Source: Oscillospiraceae bacterium (GTDB lineage Bacteria; Bacillota; Clostridia; Oscillospirales; Oscillospiraceae). From it: DNA of 64,000 nucleotides. Below are positions 22,860 through 30,285 of the stretch, in pieces (the stretch's first letter is position 1; each line of letters opens with the position of its first letter). Below the pieces are notes generated by a model. It saw only the letters and a list, made by a program, of their open reading frames with translations. It was not told where the DNA came from and made no database searches. The translations under genes were made by a program, and so were the position numbers. The stretch lies in NCBI GenBank assembly GCA_015068225.1, contig SVKX01000003.1:62001-126000 (forward strand), given 5' to 3'.

Positions 22860-23222
22860 ATGGATGCAACGGTCAAGCGGGGGGATATTTTTTATGCGGA
22901 CCTGTCACCGGTGGTGGGCAGCGAGCAGGGAGGCACCCGTCCGGTACTCATCGTCCAGAATGATACCGGAAACCGCCATTCCCCCACGGTGATAGCCGCC
23001 GCCATCACCAGTCAGACAGGAAAGGCCCGGCTGCCTACCCATATCAACATTGCCGGCGGAAGCGTGGGCCTGAGCAAGGATTCTGTGATCCTGCTGGAGC
23101 AGATCCGCACCATCGATAAGCGCAGATTGCGGGAGCATATGGGCCATCTGGACGAAAATCATATGGCCATGGTAGACGATGCCATTGCCGTCAGCTTCGG
23201 GCTGCAAAGCGGCCTGACCTGA
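22860..23222 (+). CDS. MazF/NdoA (PemK) family endoribonuclease without an adjacent antitoxin
   Basis: The 120-aa protein has the MazF fold pattern: KRGDIFYADLSPVVGSEQGGTRP, then VLIVQNDTGN, a conserved serine/threonine in AAITSQ, and LEQIRTIDKRRL. These match the Firmicutes NdoA/MazF subgroup that cuts mRNA at UACAU-type sites. The ATG at 22860 follows GGAG. The 140-bp gap before it is too short for a mazE-type gene and no such ORF was found. It is followed by a terminator. Confidence 0.9.
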   Translation: MDATVKRGDIFYADLSPVVGSEQGGTRPVLIVQNDTGNRHSPTVIAAAITSQTGKARLPTHINIAGGSVGLSKDSVILLEQIRTIDKRRLREHMGHLDENHMAMVDDAIAVSFGLQSGLT

Positions 23223-23242
23223 TGAAGAGCTTTCGCATAATG

Positions 23243-23287
23243 AACCCCCTTTGCCCATAGGATTGTGGCAAAGGGGGTTACTTTTTT
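23243..23287 (+). terminator. Terminator after mazF-like gene
   Basis: AACCCCCTTTGCC and GGCAAAGGGGGTT form a 13-bp stem followed by ACTTTTTT. The next ORF's first ATG directly abuts the T-run. Confidence 0.85.
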
Positions 23288-23683
23288 ATGGAAGGAAAGT
23301 ATGAGATTATGCTTGGCGGTGAGCCGGTAGGACAGGCTGCCGTGGAAAAACAGGGGCTTTATTACAGGATTTTCTGCCGCTGCCGTTTAACGGGGGAGGT
23401 GATGTACCGGGTGTGGGTCACCTGCGGAGAACAAACGGAGAATCTGGGACTTTTGGCGCCGGATGGGGACGGATTTTCTCTGACTGCCCGGCTGCCGGTG
23501 AGCCGGCTGGGCAAGGGACAGGCCGTCTTTACCGCCCGACCCCGGCACGGGGAGCTGGCAGGGAAATTCGTGCCCCTTTCTCCGGAAACGCCCTTTGCTT
23601 ACCTGCACCGGCTGGAAAATGCCTTTCTGGAGCGGCGAAACGGAAAGCTGGGGGTGGTCATTCGGGAGGGCTTCCAGGATTAA
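23288..23683 (+). CDS. Hypothetical protein, 131 aa
   Basis: This predicted beta-rich cytoplasmic protein has no recognised family. It contains YYRIFCRCRLTGEVMYRVWV near residues 25-45 and FVPLSPETPFAYLHRLENAFL near the end. The first ATG (23288) directly follows the terminator T-run and has no ribosome site; an in-frame ATG at 23309 has GGAAGGAAAG about 8 nt upstream and may be the real start (124 aa). Its stop overlaps the stop of the convergent exonuclease gene by 3 bp. Confidence 0.55.
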   Translation: MEGKYEIMLGGEPVGQAAVEKQGLYYRIFCRCRLTGEVMYRVWVTCGEQTENLGLLAPDGDGFSLTARLPVSRLGKGQAVFTARPRHGELAGKFVPLSPETPFAYLHRLENAFLERRNGKLGVVIREGFQD

Positions 23684-24996
23684 TCGCATACAGATCCCTC
23701 AACAATCGTCTGATTGCGGTAGGGATCCAGCGCCAGCAATTCATGGGCGAGCATGGAACGGTACAGAGAACCTGTGAGCATGCTCTCTAACCAAAGCTCT
23801 GTTGCTGCATCGGAGCGGCGCTCCAGCGCCCAAAGCACCGGATAGGATGCTTTCAGACTGTTATAAAACGGCTCAAAACCGGCGGAAATTACAAGCTTGC
23901 CCGTTGCATAGTCATTGAGCTCCGGAATGGCCAGAACCTGATCCACCAGAAGCGCAGTGGATATGTATTCATATTCAACATACTCAATAGGAATACTTGG
24001 TAAAATAATACTTGAAGAATAATTAGGATTCAGAATCAGCGTAGGATACGAAAAAATGCCAGGCCCTTCCTGCTGTGGCTCTATGGCCTGCCGGGTAAAG
24101 TAACCGCCGGCGAAGCCGGAAAGAAGCAGCGCTGCCGCGATCAGAGCCGTTACCGCCTTTTTGCCGCCGGAGGAAGGCTTTTCCTGCTGGATCACCCGGG
24201 CCGTCCCTTCTGCATCGGATTGCCAGACGCTTCCGTTGCACAGCAGCTGAATGTCCAGCTCCACAGGGCAGTGATCCGAGCCAAGAACACTGCTGTGAAT
24301 AGGTGCGGCGTGAATGGCGCTGCGCAGCCGGTCGGAGACCAGAAAATAGTCGATGCGCCAGCCGGCGTTGTTCTGCCGGGCGTTAAACATATAGCTCCAC
24401 CAGGTATAGCAGCCGGTGGCAGTGGGGTTCAGATACCGGAAGGTGTCCGTAAAGCCGCTTTCCAGCAGGGTAGAAAAGGCGGCCCGTTCCTGATCGGAGA
24501 AACCTGCGCTGTTTTTGTTGGAGGCAGGATTTTTCAGGTCGATGGGCTGATGGGCCACATTCAGGTCACCGCAGAGGATCACAGGCTTTCTTTCATCCAG
24601 TGCCATGAGGCACCGGCGGAAGGCATCCTCCCACTGCAGCCTGAAATCGATCCGCTCCAGACCCCGCTGGGCATTGGGGGTGTAGCAGTTGACCAGGAAG
24701 AACTCCTGATATTCCAGAATGATCACCCGCCCTTCGGTATCCAGCTCCGGAATACCGATACCATAGCGGACCTGTAAGGGCGTATGCTTTGTGAAGATGG
24801 CAGTGCCGGAATAGCCCTTTTTCTCGGCATAGTTCCAGTACTGCTCATAGCCCGGCAGCTCCAGCTGAAGCTGTCCGGCCTGCAGCTTGGTTTCCTGCAG
24901 GCAGAAAAAGTCTGCATTGCTTTCATTAAAAAACTCCAGAAAGCCTTTCTGGATGCAGGCCCGCAGGCCGTTGACATTCCAGGATATGAGTTTCAT
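23680..24996 (-). CDS. Exonuclease III (AP endonuclease) with a C-terminal membrane helix and an extra extracytoplasmic domain
   Basis: Residues 1-250 are a complete ExoIII: WNVNGLRA (6-13), catalytic QETK with E35, NCYTPN (Y105), GDLNVAH (143-149), D216 region WRIDYF and SDHCPVE with H242. That is the normal full length of the enzyme. The ORF continues through a polar linker (~251-279), one hydrophobic helix (281-300) and a ~138-residue domain. This last domain has no family I recognise (STALLVDQVLAIPELNDYATGKL and WLESMLTGSLYRSML). The nuclease would face the cytoplasm and the tail the outside. It follows the GerMN lipoprotein gene by 12 bp. A frameshift joining two genes is possible but nothing in the sequence shows it. 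Confidence 0.88.
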   Translation of the reverse strand: MKLISWNVNGLRACIQKGFLEFFNESNADFFCLQETKLQAGQLQLELPGYEQYWNYAEKKGYSGTAIFTKHTPLQVRYGIGIPELDTEGRVIILEYQEFFLVNCYTPNAQRGLERIDFRLQWEDAFRRCLMALDERKPVILCGDLNVAHQPIDLKNPASNKNSAGFSDQERAAFSTLLESGFTDTFRYLNPTATGCYTWWSYMFNARQNNAGWRIDYFLVSDRLRSAIHAAPIHSSVLGSDHCPVELDIQLLCNGSVWQSDAEGTARVIQQEKPSSGGKKAVTALIAAALLLSGFAGGYFTRQAIEPQQEGPGIFSYPTLILNPNYSSSIILPSIPIEYVEYEYISTALLVDQVLAIPELNDYATGKLVISAGFEPFYNSLKASYPVLWALERRSDAATELWLESMLTGSLYRSMLAHELLALDPYRNQTIVEGSVCD

Positions 24997-25008
24997 AGAA
25001 TTCCTCCT

Positions 25009-25515
25009 TTATGCGGGGTCTACGGCAATGTTGCTGCTGTCCAGCAGCAGGATGCTGCTGCGGCTCATGGCGATGCTCTGATTGCCGTCCAACAGCATAT
25101 CCTGGCCCTGGATCAGGGCGTGCTCCGTGCCGGTCAGCTCGCAAACGGTCAGAGTCAGACAGGCGCAGGCCAGCGTCAGGTCGATGCCTGTAAGGGTGGC
25201 AAAATTGCTGTTTACAACGATGACAGCGGTATCTTCCTGCACCTGAAGGGTTATCCGGCTGCCCCGGGGAAAGGTGCGAAGCAGGATTTCGCTTTGCGGG
25301 CCCCGCAGATATTGTTCCAGAAGATAAGAGGTGTCATCCTTTCGGCTGCCGGCATCCCGCAGCTCCTTGGTAATTACACTGTTTTCATTGTCATAAGTCA
25401 GAGCCTTTTGCCGGTAGTAGAAGAAAACGGGGTTTTCTATGGGGTCTTCCGGCTGGGCGCAGCCAAACAGTGGCAGCAGGCAAAGGGCGAGAAGGATACA
25501 AAGCAGTTTTTTCAT
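25009..25515 (-). CDS. GerMN-domain lipoprotein
   Basis: The 168-aa precursor has a signal peptide with lipobox LFGC (Cys about residue 19). A GerMN-type domain follows: EQYLRGPQSEILLRTFPRGSRI, VVNSNFATLTGID, and the LTVCELTG segment that corresponds to the domain's core. GerMN domains occur in germination and sporulation proteins and in lipoproteins linked to sensor kinases. Its start overlaps the histidine kinase stop (ATGA), so it is translationally coupled to the two-component system and may modulate the kinase from outside. That role is inferred. Confidence 0.85.
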   Translation of the reverse strand: MKKLLCILLALCLLPLFGCAQPEDPIENPVFFYYRQKALTYDNENSVITKELRDAGSRKDDTSYLLEQYLRGPQSEILLRTFPRGSRITLQVQEDTAVIVVNSNFATLTGIDLTLACACLTLTVCELTGTEHALIQGQDMLLDGNQSIAMSRSSILLLDSSNIAVDPA

Positions 25516-26957
25516 AGTTCTTCCTCCTCTGTATCAAAGGTGGGGAAGGTCACGGTAAAGACCGTGCCCTGACCCACGGTGCTTTCCACCGAGATCTGTC
25601 CCTGATTGCGCTCCACCATGTTTTTTACAATGGCAAGACCCAGACCGCTGCCGCCGGATTTCCGGGAGCGGGCCTTATCCACCCGATAGAATCGCTCAAA
25701 AATGTGGGAAAGGGACTCAGGAGGAATGCCCACACCGGTGTCGCGCACCTGCAAAATGGCATTATCCTCGCTGCGCAGAAGGGAAACAGTGAGAGCACCG
25801 CCGGGAGTATTGTACTTAATGCCGTTCTCCACCAGATTGAAGGTGATCTGGTACAGATCGTCCTCCAGAATGAGGATGGGGCTGTCATCGGCCAGAGAAA
25901 GGTTGACATGGATGCCGTTTTTCTCCGCAAGACCGGAAAGCATCCGGACCACCCGCTCAATGGTAGGCGCCATATAGATGATCTCGCAGTCTCCGTCCTG
26001 CTGGCTCTCGATCTTGGAAAGGGAGAGCAGCTTTTGGGTCATCCGGTTCAGCCGGTCGGCTTCGTTGCCGATGTCGCCCACGAATTCCCGGGCGGTATCC
26101 ATATCCATATCGTTTTGCAAAATGGAGTCGGTCAAAAGCTTGATGGAGGCCAGGGGCGTCTTCAGCTCGTGAGAAGCATCGGAAACAAATTGCCGCCGCT
26201 TGTTTTCCGAGGTCTGGAGCTTTTCGGTCAGATCGTTAAATTCATCTCCCAGAAAAGCCAGCTCATCCTTACCCCGCATCACAACCTTGTGGGAATAGTC
26301 ACCCTCCCGGATGATCCGCATGGAGGACAGGATCCGCCGGAACCTGCGGGAGAAGGCGTTGGAGAAAATAATAGAGAACAGAACGACCACCAGCTCCAGG
26401 ATCAGGGTAATGGTCAAAATGTTACTCTGCAGGGACTGGATCAGGCTACCCTGCTGAATGTCGTATTCCATCATGTACACGCAGCCAATCAGCGTACCGT
26501 AGGACAGTACGGGGGTGGCTGCCCGGGACTGCATAGCCCCATCATGATATTTCCAGGAGAAAACATCGTTGCCCTCCAGCGCCTGCACCACCTCCGGCAG
26601 CAGCACATAGCGGCCCAGAGCGGAATCCGATTCCAGAGAATCGTAGACCGCTGTGCCAAACTGGTCGGTAATGATCATCCGGGAAATACGCAAGGAGCCC
26701 ATCTGCGCCACAGCGTTGGCAGCAGCGGTGGGATTTAAAACTTCCAGATTTGCAATTTCTGCCGAGGCAAGCTGGCATTTTTCGATCATGGAAGCCTGCT
26801 TGCTCTGGTAAAACAGCTTCTGGCTGGTGCCGGAGGTGTAGACATTCAAAAAAAGCAAAACGGCCAGCGTGATGCAAATATAGATCAGTCCGTACCGGAA
26901 CTGGGTGTTGCCATATTGCCGGTGCTTTTTGCGGTTATTTTCGGAAATAATAGCCAA
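25512..26957 (-). CDS. Membrane sensor histidine kinase
   Basis: The 481-aa kinase has TM1 (about 21-40), an extracytoplasmic sensor of ~140 residues, TM2 (about 180-199) and HAMP (200-250). The DHp follows with phosphoacceptor H263 in SDASHELKTPLAS. The catalytic domain shows NLVENGIKYN, DTGVGIPPE and GGSGLGLAIV. The start is TTG, overlapping the response regulator gene by 23 bp; no ATG is available nearby. The domain layout resembles PhoR/WalK-type kinases of Firmicutes. The signal is unknown. Confidence 0.93.
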   Translation of the reverse strand: MAIISENNRKKHRQYGNTQFRYGLIYICITLAVLLFLNVYTSGTSQKLFYQSKQASMIEKCQLASAEIANLEVLNPTAAANAVAQMGSLRISRMIITDQFGTAVYDSLESDSALGRYVLLPEVVQALEGNDVFSWKYHDGAMQSRAATPVLSYGTLIGCVYMMEYDIQQGSLIQSLQSNILTITLILELVVVLFSIIFSNAFSRRFRRILSSMRIIREGDYSHKVVMRGKDELAFLGDEFNDLTEKLQTSENKRRQFVSDASHELKTPLASIKLLTDSILQNDMDMDTAREFVGDIGNEADRLNRMTQKLLSLSKIESQQDGDCEIIYMAPTIERVVRMLSGLAEKNGIHVNLSLADDSPILILEDDLYQITFNLVENGIKYNTPGGALTVSLLRSEDNAILQVRDTGVGIPPESLSHIFERFYRVDKARSRKSGGSGLGLAIVKNMVERNQGQISVESTVGQGTVFTVTFPTFDTEEEEL

Positions 26958-27615
26958 CGCCCCACTTCGTCATAATATAGTTGGGTTCTGCCGGATGCTC
27001 CTCCAGCTTCTCCCGCAGACGGCGGATATGGACATCCACCGTCCGGATATCGCTGCGGTATTCATAGGCCCAGATGGTATCCAGAAGTGCCTCCCGGGAA
27101 TAGACCCGGTTGGGGTTTCGCATCAAAAACTCAATGACATCAAATTCTTTGGCAGTCAGGTCCACCAGTTCGCCGGACCGGTAAGCATTCCGAGCGTCCA
27201 GATCCAGCGTGATGGGGCCGATGGTCAGTGTGTTGGCCTCCGCTGCGCTCTTGCCGGAGCTTGATCTTCGCAGCAGCGCCCGGATCCGGGCCTTCAGCTC
27301 CAGTATATTAAAGGGTTTGGTCAGATAATCATCTGCCCCGTGGTCAAAGCCCATGAGCTTGTCCATATCATCGGTCTTGGCAGTAAGCAGGATAATGGGC
27401 ACATTGGAAAACTCCCGGATCTTGCTGCAGGCGGTGAGCCCGTCCATCTCCGGCATCATCACATCCAGCACCAGAAGATCCGGCTTCTGGGACTGGACGA
27501 TCTGCAGCGCCTCCAGACCGTTTGAGCCGGTGAGAACTTCATAGCCTTCGTTTTGCAGATTAAAGCGGATTCCTTTGACCAACAGGTCTTCATCGTCAAC
27601 GACCAGAATTTTCAT
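26935..27615 (-). CDS. OmpR/PhoB-family response regulator
   Basis: The 226-aa regulator has a receiver domain with acidic pocket DDED (7-10), phosphoacceptor D51 in VLDVMMP and the conserved T and K (TAKTDD, LTKPF). A winged-helix DNA-binding domain (about 125-225) ends with the signature WGVGYYF. It is cotranscribed with the downstream kinase and begins 3 bp after the comEA-like gene. Targets are unknown; self-control of this operon is likely but not visible. Confidence 0.95.
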   Translation of the reverse strand: MKILVVDDEDLLVKGIRFNLQNEGYEVLTGSNGLEALQIVQSQKPDLLVLDVMMPEMDGLTACSKIREFSNVPIILLTAKTDDMDKLMGFDHGADDYLTKPFNILELKARIRALLRRSSSGKSAAEANTLTIGPITLDLDARNAYRSGELVDLTAKEFDVIEFLMRNPNRVYSREALLDTIWAYEYRSDIRTVDVHIRRLREKLEEHPAEPNYIMTKWGVGYYFRK

Positions 27616-27618
27616 AGC

Positions 27619-27981
27619 TTATCCTCCTATGGTTGCGTGATCCAAAATGCCTTCCAATGTTTTTTCACCGATGCCGGATACATTCGTCAGCTCGGAAAGT
27701 GTGGAAAAAGGCCCGTTTTCCTGCCGGTAATCCAGAATTCTTTGGGCCAGCACAGGCCCGATCCCGGGCAGGGTCTGAAGCTGGGCAAGATCGGCGGTGT
27801 TGATGTTTACCAGCTGTGGAGCGGTTGCTGCGGTTGAGACTGCAGTTTCCTGCGTTTGGGCAGGAAGGGTGGAGAGTTGTATGTCTGTATGGTCCATATT
27901 GCGGCCGGCGAAAAACCCTGCGGTAAATGTCAGCGCGCAGCAGCAAATCAGAACCAGAAGGAATGTACCCGGGTTTTTCAT
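27619..27981 (-). CDS. ComEA-like membrane-anchored helix-hairpin-helix protein
   Basis: The 120-aa protein has an N-terminal membrane helix (about residues 6-27), a Thr/Gln/Ala-rich linker and a C-terminal double HhH domain. The domain shows NINTADLAQLQTLPGIGPVLAQ and LTNVSGIGEKTLEGI. This is the architecture of ComEA, the surface DNA receptor of competence, although small HhH proteins also exist outside competence. An AGGAGG site precedes the ATG. It is the first gene of comEA-RR-HK-GerMN-exoIII. Its original upstream region was separated from the gene by the repeat inserted at 28005-28160. Confidence 0.85.
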   Translation of the reverse strand: MKNPGTFLLVLICCCALTFTAGFFAGRNMDHTDIQLSTLPAQTQETAVSTAATAPQLVNINTADLAQLQTLPGIGPVLAQRILDYRQENGPFSTLSELTNVSGIGEKTLEGILDHATIGG

Positions 27982-27993
27982 GGAAGAGAGCCT

Positions 27994-28004
27994 CCTACAT
28001 TGAC
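27994..28004. repeat. 11-bp direct repeat flanking repeat copy 2 (left)
   Basis: CCTACATTGAC, identical to 28161-28171 and directly abutting the element. It is the expected footprint of a target-site duplication. Confidence 0.8.
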
Positions 28005-28160
28005 CAATGTTATTAAGTCAAGAAAACCGTGTCATTCTGAGCGACCCCGAGCATAGTCGAGGGGGAGTCGAAGAATCCGTAGTTCCCAATAAGAAATGGA
28101 TCCTTCGGCTTCGCGCTTTCAGCGCTCCGCTCAGGATGACATACGAACTTAATGACATTG
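28005..28160. repeat. Palindromic MITE-like repeat, copy 2 (156 bp)
   Basis: Ends are CAATGTTATTAAG and CTTAATGACATTG. The interior matches copy 1 (1168-1322) closely, including GTCATTCTGAGCGACCC, GTCGAAGAATCCGTA, GGATCCTTCGGCTTCGCG and GCTCAGGATGACATAC. It sits between the divergent comEA-like and D,D-carboxypeptidase genes, flanked by an 11-bp direct repeat. Confidence 0.88.
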
Positions 28161-28171
28161 CCTACATTGAC
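28161..28171. repeat. 11-bp direct repeat flanking repeat copy 2 (right)
   Basis: CCTACATTGAC, identical to 27994-28004. Its last bases form most of the -35 box of the following promoter. Confidence 0.8.
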
Positions 28172-28195
28172 TCCGGTTGTAAAAGCTGATATAAT
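28167..28195 (+). promoter_or_regulatory. Promoter of the D,D-carboxypeptidase gene
   Basis: TTGACT - 17 nt - TATAAT. The -35 box overlaps the right copy of the 11-bp direct repeat. Confidence 0.75.
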
Positions 28196-28262
28196 TATGC
28201 TGTTATTATACACGATTTTTTACAGCCGGGCAAGACCGGCGTAGAAATACAGGAGTGGAAAT

Positions 28263-29681
28263 ATGAAAAAAGTGAGGGCATTTTGCCTTATTTTGGCAAT
28301 TGTTGCGGCCTTATGGGGCGTATTTCCGGCAAATGCGGCCCAGACCGATCAGTCTGTGATCAGCGGCTGCCACAGCGTGGACGCATCTGTTACCCTGAGT
28401 GACAGCGGCCAGCTCACCGAAACGGCCAAGGCTGTTCTGGTTTATGAGCGGAAAAGCGATACCATGATCTATAGCTGGAATCCCGACGGGAAGATCTATC
28501 CCGCCAGTATGGTCAAGCTGATGACGGCGCTGGTGGCGCTGGAGAACGGCGTGCTGGAGGACCGGGTGGTGGTGACCAAGCGGGCGCTGTCCCATGTTGC
28601 CATTGGCTCTGTCAGCGCGGGTCTGGTGGCGGGCGAAGAGCTGTCATTGCAGGATCTTATGTATTGCATGATGGTAGCCTCTGCCAACGATGCCGCTACC
28701 GTGATCGCTGAGCACATCGGCGGCACACAGGATGGCTTTATCGCCATGATGAATAAAAAGGCGGCAGAGCTTGGCTGTACCGGCACCCATTTTGGCAATG
28801 TCCACGGCCTGCACGATGAAAATACCTATACCACAGCCCGGGATATTTGCCGCATTCTGGATGTTGCGCTGGAAAATCCGGATTTTAAGGCTATGTTCAC
28901 TGCCAAATCCTATACCGTTCCTGCCACCAACAAGACCGATACGGAGCGGCAGGTGGAGACCTCCAACTATATGATGAGCACCGCAGTGGTCAAAAAGTAT
29001 CTGGATCCCCGGGTCACCGGCGGCAAGACCGGTGCCACCGACGAGGCCGGACGATGCTTAGCGGCAACGGCTGAGGGCGGCGGCATGGAGCTTTTGACCA
29101 TCGTCATGGGCGCGGAGGCTACCTATGAGGCAGATGGTCTGGCGCTGAAGACCTTTGGCAGCTTTGAGGAGACCGCAATTCTTTTGGATCATGTGCTGGA
29201 AAATTATGAGTATCGCCAGATCTTCCATGAGGGGCAGACAGTTTCCCAGTTCCCTGTGGAAAACGGCATTAACAGTGTAGTGGTCCGTCCGGATATGACC
29301 AGATCCACCGTTTTGCCGAAGGATCTGGATGAAAGCAAGCTGACCTGGATCTATGGTGATACGGTATCCGCCGTGACCGCGCCGGTGGAGCAGGGGCAGA
29401 AGCTTTCCACCATTCAGGTCTGGTATGGCGCCAAGTGTCTGGCCCAGGCGGATCTGGTGGCGGTGAATGCCGTGCCGGTGTGGCAGGCACCTACCGTGCC
29501 AACGATGCCTACAGAGCCGGAGGATGGCGGCAGTTGGACGGTGCTGCTGGTGATCTGCGGCATACTGGCAGGGGCTGCGGCGGTGGTAGTCCTGATCCTT
29601 GTGATCCGCCGGGGAGTGCGGCAGATGCGGCAAAATGCCCGCCGCCGCCGGCGGCAGATGGGCCGCAGAAGGAGCCGGTAA
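28263..29681 (+). CDS. D-alanyl-D-alanine carboxypeptidase (S11 family, DacF/PBP5-type)
   Basis: The 472-aa precursor trims pentapeptide stems of peptidoglycan outside the membrane. It has a signal peptide cleaved about after ANAA (26), catalytic S82-MV-K85, S140-A-N142 and K255-T-G257. A C-terminal beta domain follows and then one membrane helix (about 430-450) with an arginine-rich cytoplasmic end. A true transmembrane helix replaces the amphipathic anchor of PBP5. The ATG follows AGGAG. The uracil-DNA glycosylase gene starts 1 bp after its stop. Confidence 0.94.
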   Translation: MKKVRAFCLILAIVAALWGVFPANAAQTDQSVISGCHSVDASVTLSDSGQLTETAKAVLVYERKSDTMIYSWNPDGKIYPASMVKLMTALVALENGVLEDRVVVTKRALSHVAIGSVSAGLVAGEELSLQDLMYCMMVASANDAATVIAEHIGGTQDGFIAMMNKKAAELGCTGTHFGNVHGLHDENTYTTARDICRILDVALENPDFKAMFTAKSYTVPATNKTDTERQVETSNYMMSTAVVKKYLDPRVTGGKTGATDEAGRCLAATAEGGGMELLTIVMGAEATYEADGLALKTFGSFEETAILLDHVLENYEYRQIFHEGQTVSQFPVENGINSVVVRPDMTRSTVLPKDLDESKLTWIYGDTVSAVTAPVEQGQKLSTIQVWYGAKCLAQADLVAVNAVPVWQAPTVPTMPTEPEDGGSWTVLLVICGILAGAAAVVVLILVIRRGVRQMRQNARRRRRQMGRRRSR

Positions 29682-29682
29682 T

Positions 29683-30249
29683 ATGCAAGACTGGGAAAAA
29701 CTGGAAAATATCTGCAAGCAATGCGGTAACTGCGACCTTTGCCGCACCCGCCACAATGTGGTGTTTGGTGTGGGCGTGAAGGATGCAGATGTGCTGTTTG
29801 TTGGCGAAGGTCCGGGAGAGCAGGAGGATCTGCAGGGTGAGCCCTTTGTGGGCGCAGCGGGAAAGCTGCTGGATGAGATGCTCTGCATCATCGATCTGGA
29901 CCGGAAGAAGAATTGTTATATTGCCAATATCGTCAAATGCCGCCCGCCTGGGAACCGGGATCCCAAAGAGGAGGAGCAGGATGCCTGCATTGGCTATCTG
30001 CATCAGCAGGTGGCGCTGATAAAGCCAAAGATCATCGTGTGCCTGGGGCGGATTGCTGCAACAAAACTGATCCGGCCGGATTACAGGATCACAAGAGAGC
30101 ATGGCCAGTGGGAATGCAGGGACGGTGTGTGGATGACAGCTGTTTATCACCCCTCTGCGCTGCTGCGGGATGCATCCAAGCGTCCGGAAACCTTTCATGA
30201 TCTGCTTTCCCTCCGGGAAAAGATCCGGGAATTGAATGCAAAAATGTAA
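29683..30249 (+). CDS. Uracil-DNA glycosylase, family 4 (Fe-S type)
   Basis: The 188-aa DNA repair enzyme excises uracil. Family 4 marks are the cysteine pair CKQCGNCDLC at the N-terminus with later cysteines (VKCRPPGNRDP and IVCLG) completing a [4Fe-4S] site. The active-site motif GEGPGEQEDLQGEPFVG and the late HPSALLRD are also present. The ATG at 29683 begins 1 bp after the previous stop, using the GGAG within its end; an upstream start at 29635 overlaps the D,D-carboxypeptidase and was rejected. Confidence 0.94.
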   Translation: MQDWEKLENICKQCGNCDLCRTRHNVVFGVGVKDADVLFVGEGPGEQEDLQGEPFVGAAGKLLDEMLCIIDLDRKKNCYIANIVKCRPPGNRDPKEEEQDACIGYLHQQVALIKPKIIVCLGRIAATKLIRPDYRITREHGQWECRDGVWMTAVYHPSALLRDASKRPETFHDLLSLREKIRELNAKM

Positions 30250-30278
30250 AAACAGGGCGCGGTGTAGACCGCGCCCTG
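30247..30278 (-). terminator. Terminator of the rhomboid-like gene
   Basis: CAGGGCGCGGT and ACCGCGCCCTG form an 11-bp stem. On the minus strand it is followed by TTTTT. It may also end the uracil-DNA glycosylase transcript. Confidence 0.8.
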
Positions 30279-30285
30279 CTTGGCG

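Noticed and set aside
23680..24996. Frameshift fusion of two genes in the ExoIII ORF
   Set aside because: The frame is continuous, the junction is a plausible polar linker before a membrane helix, and no internal ribosome site with start is evident. Kept as a real fusion with the caveat stated.
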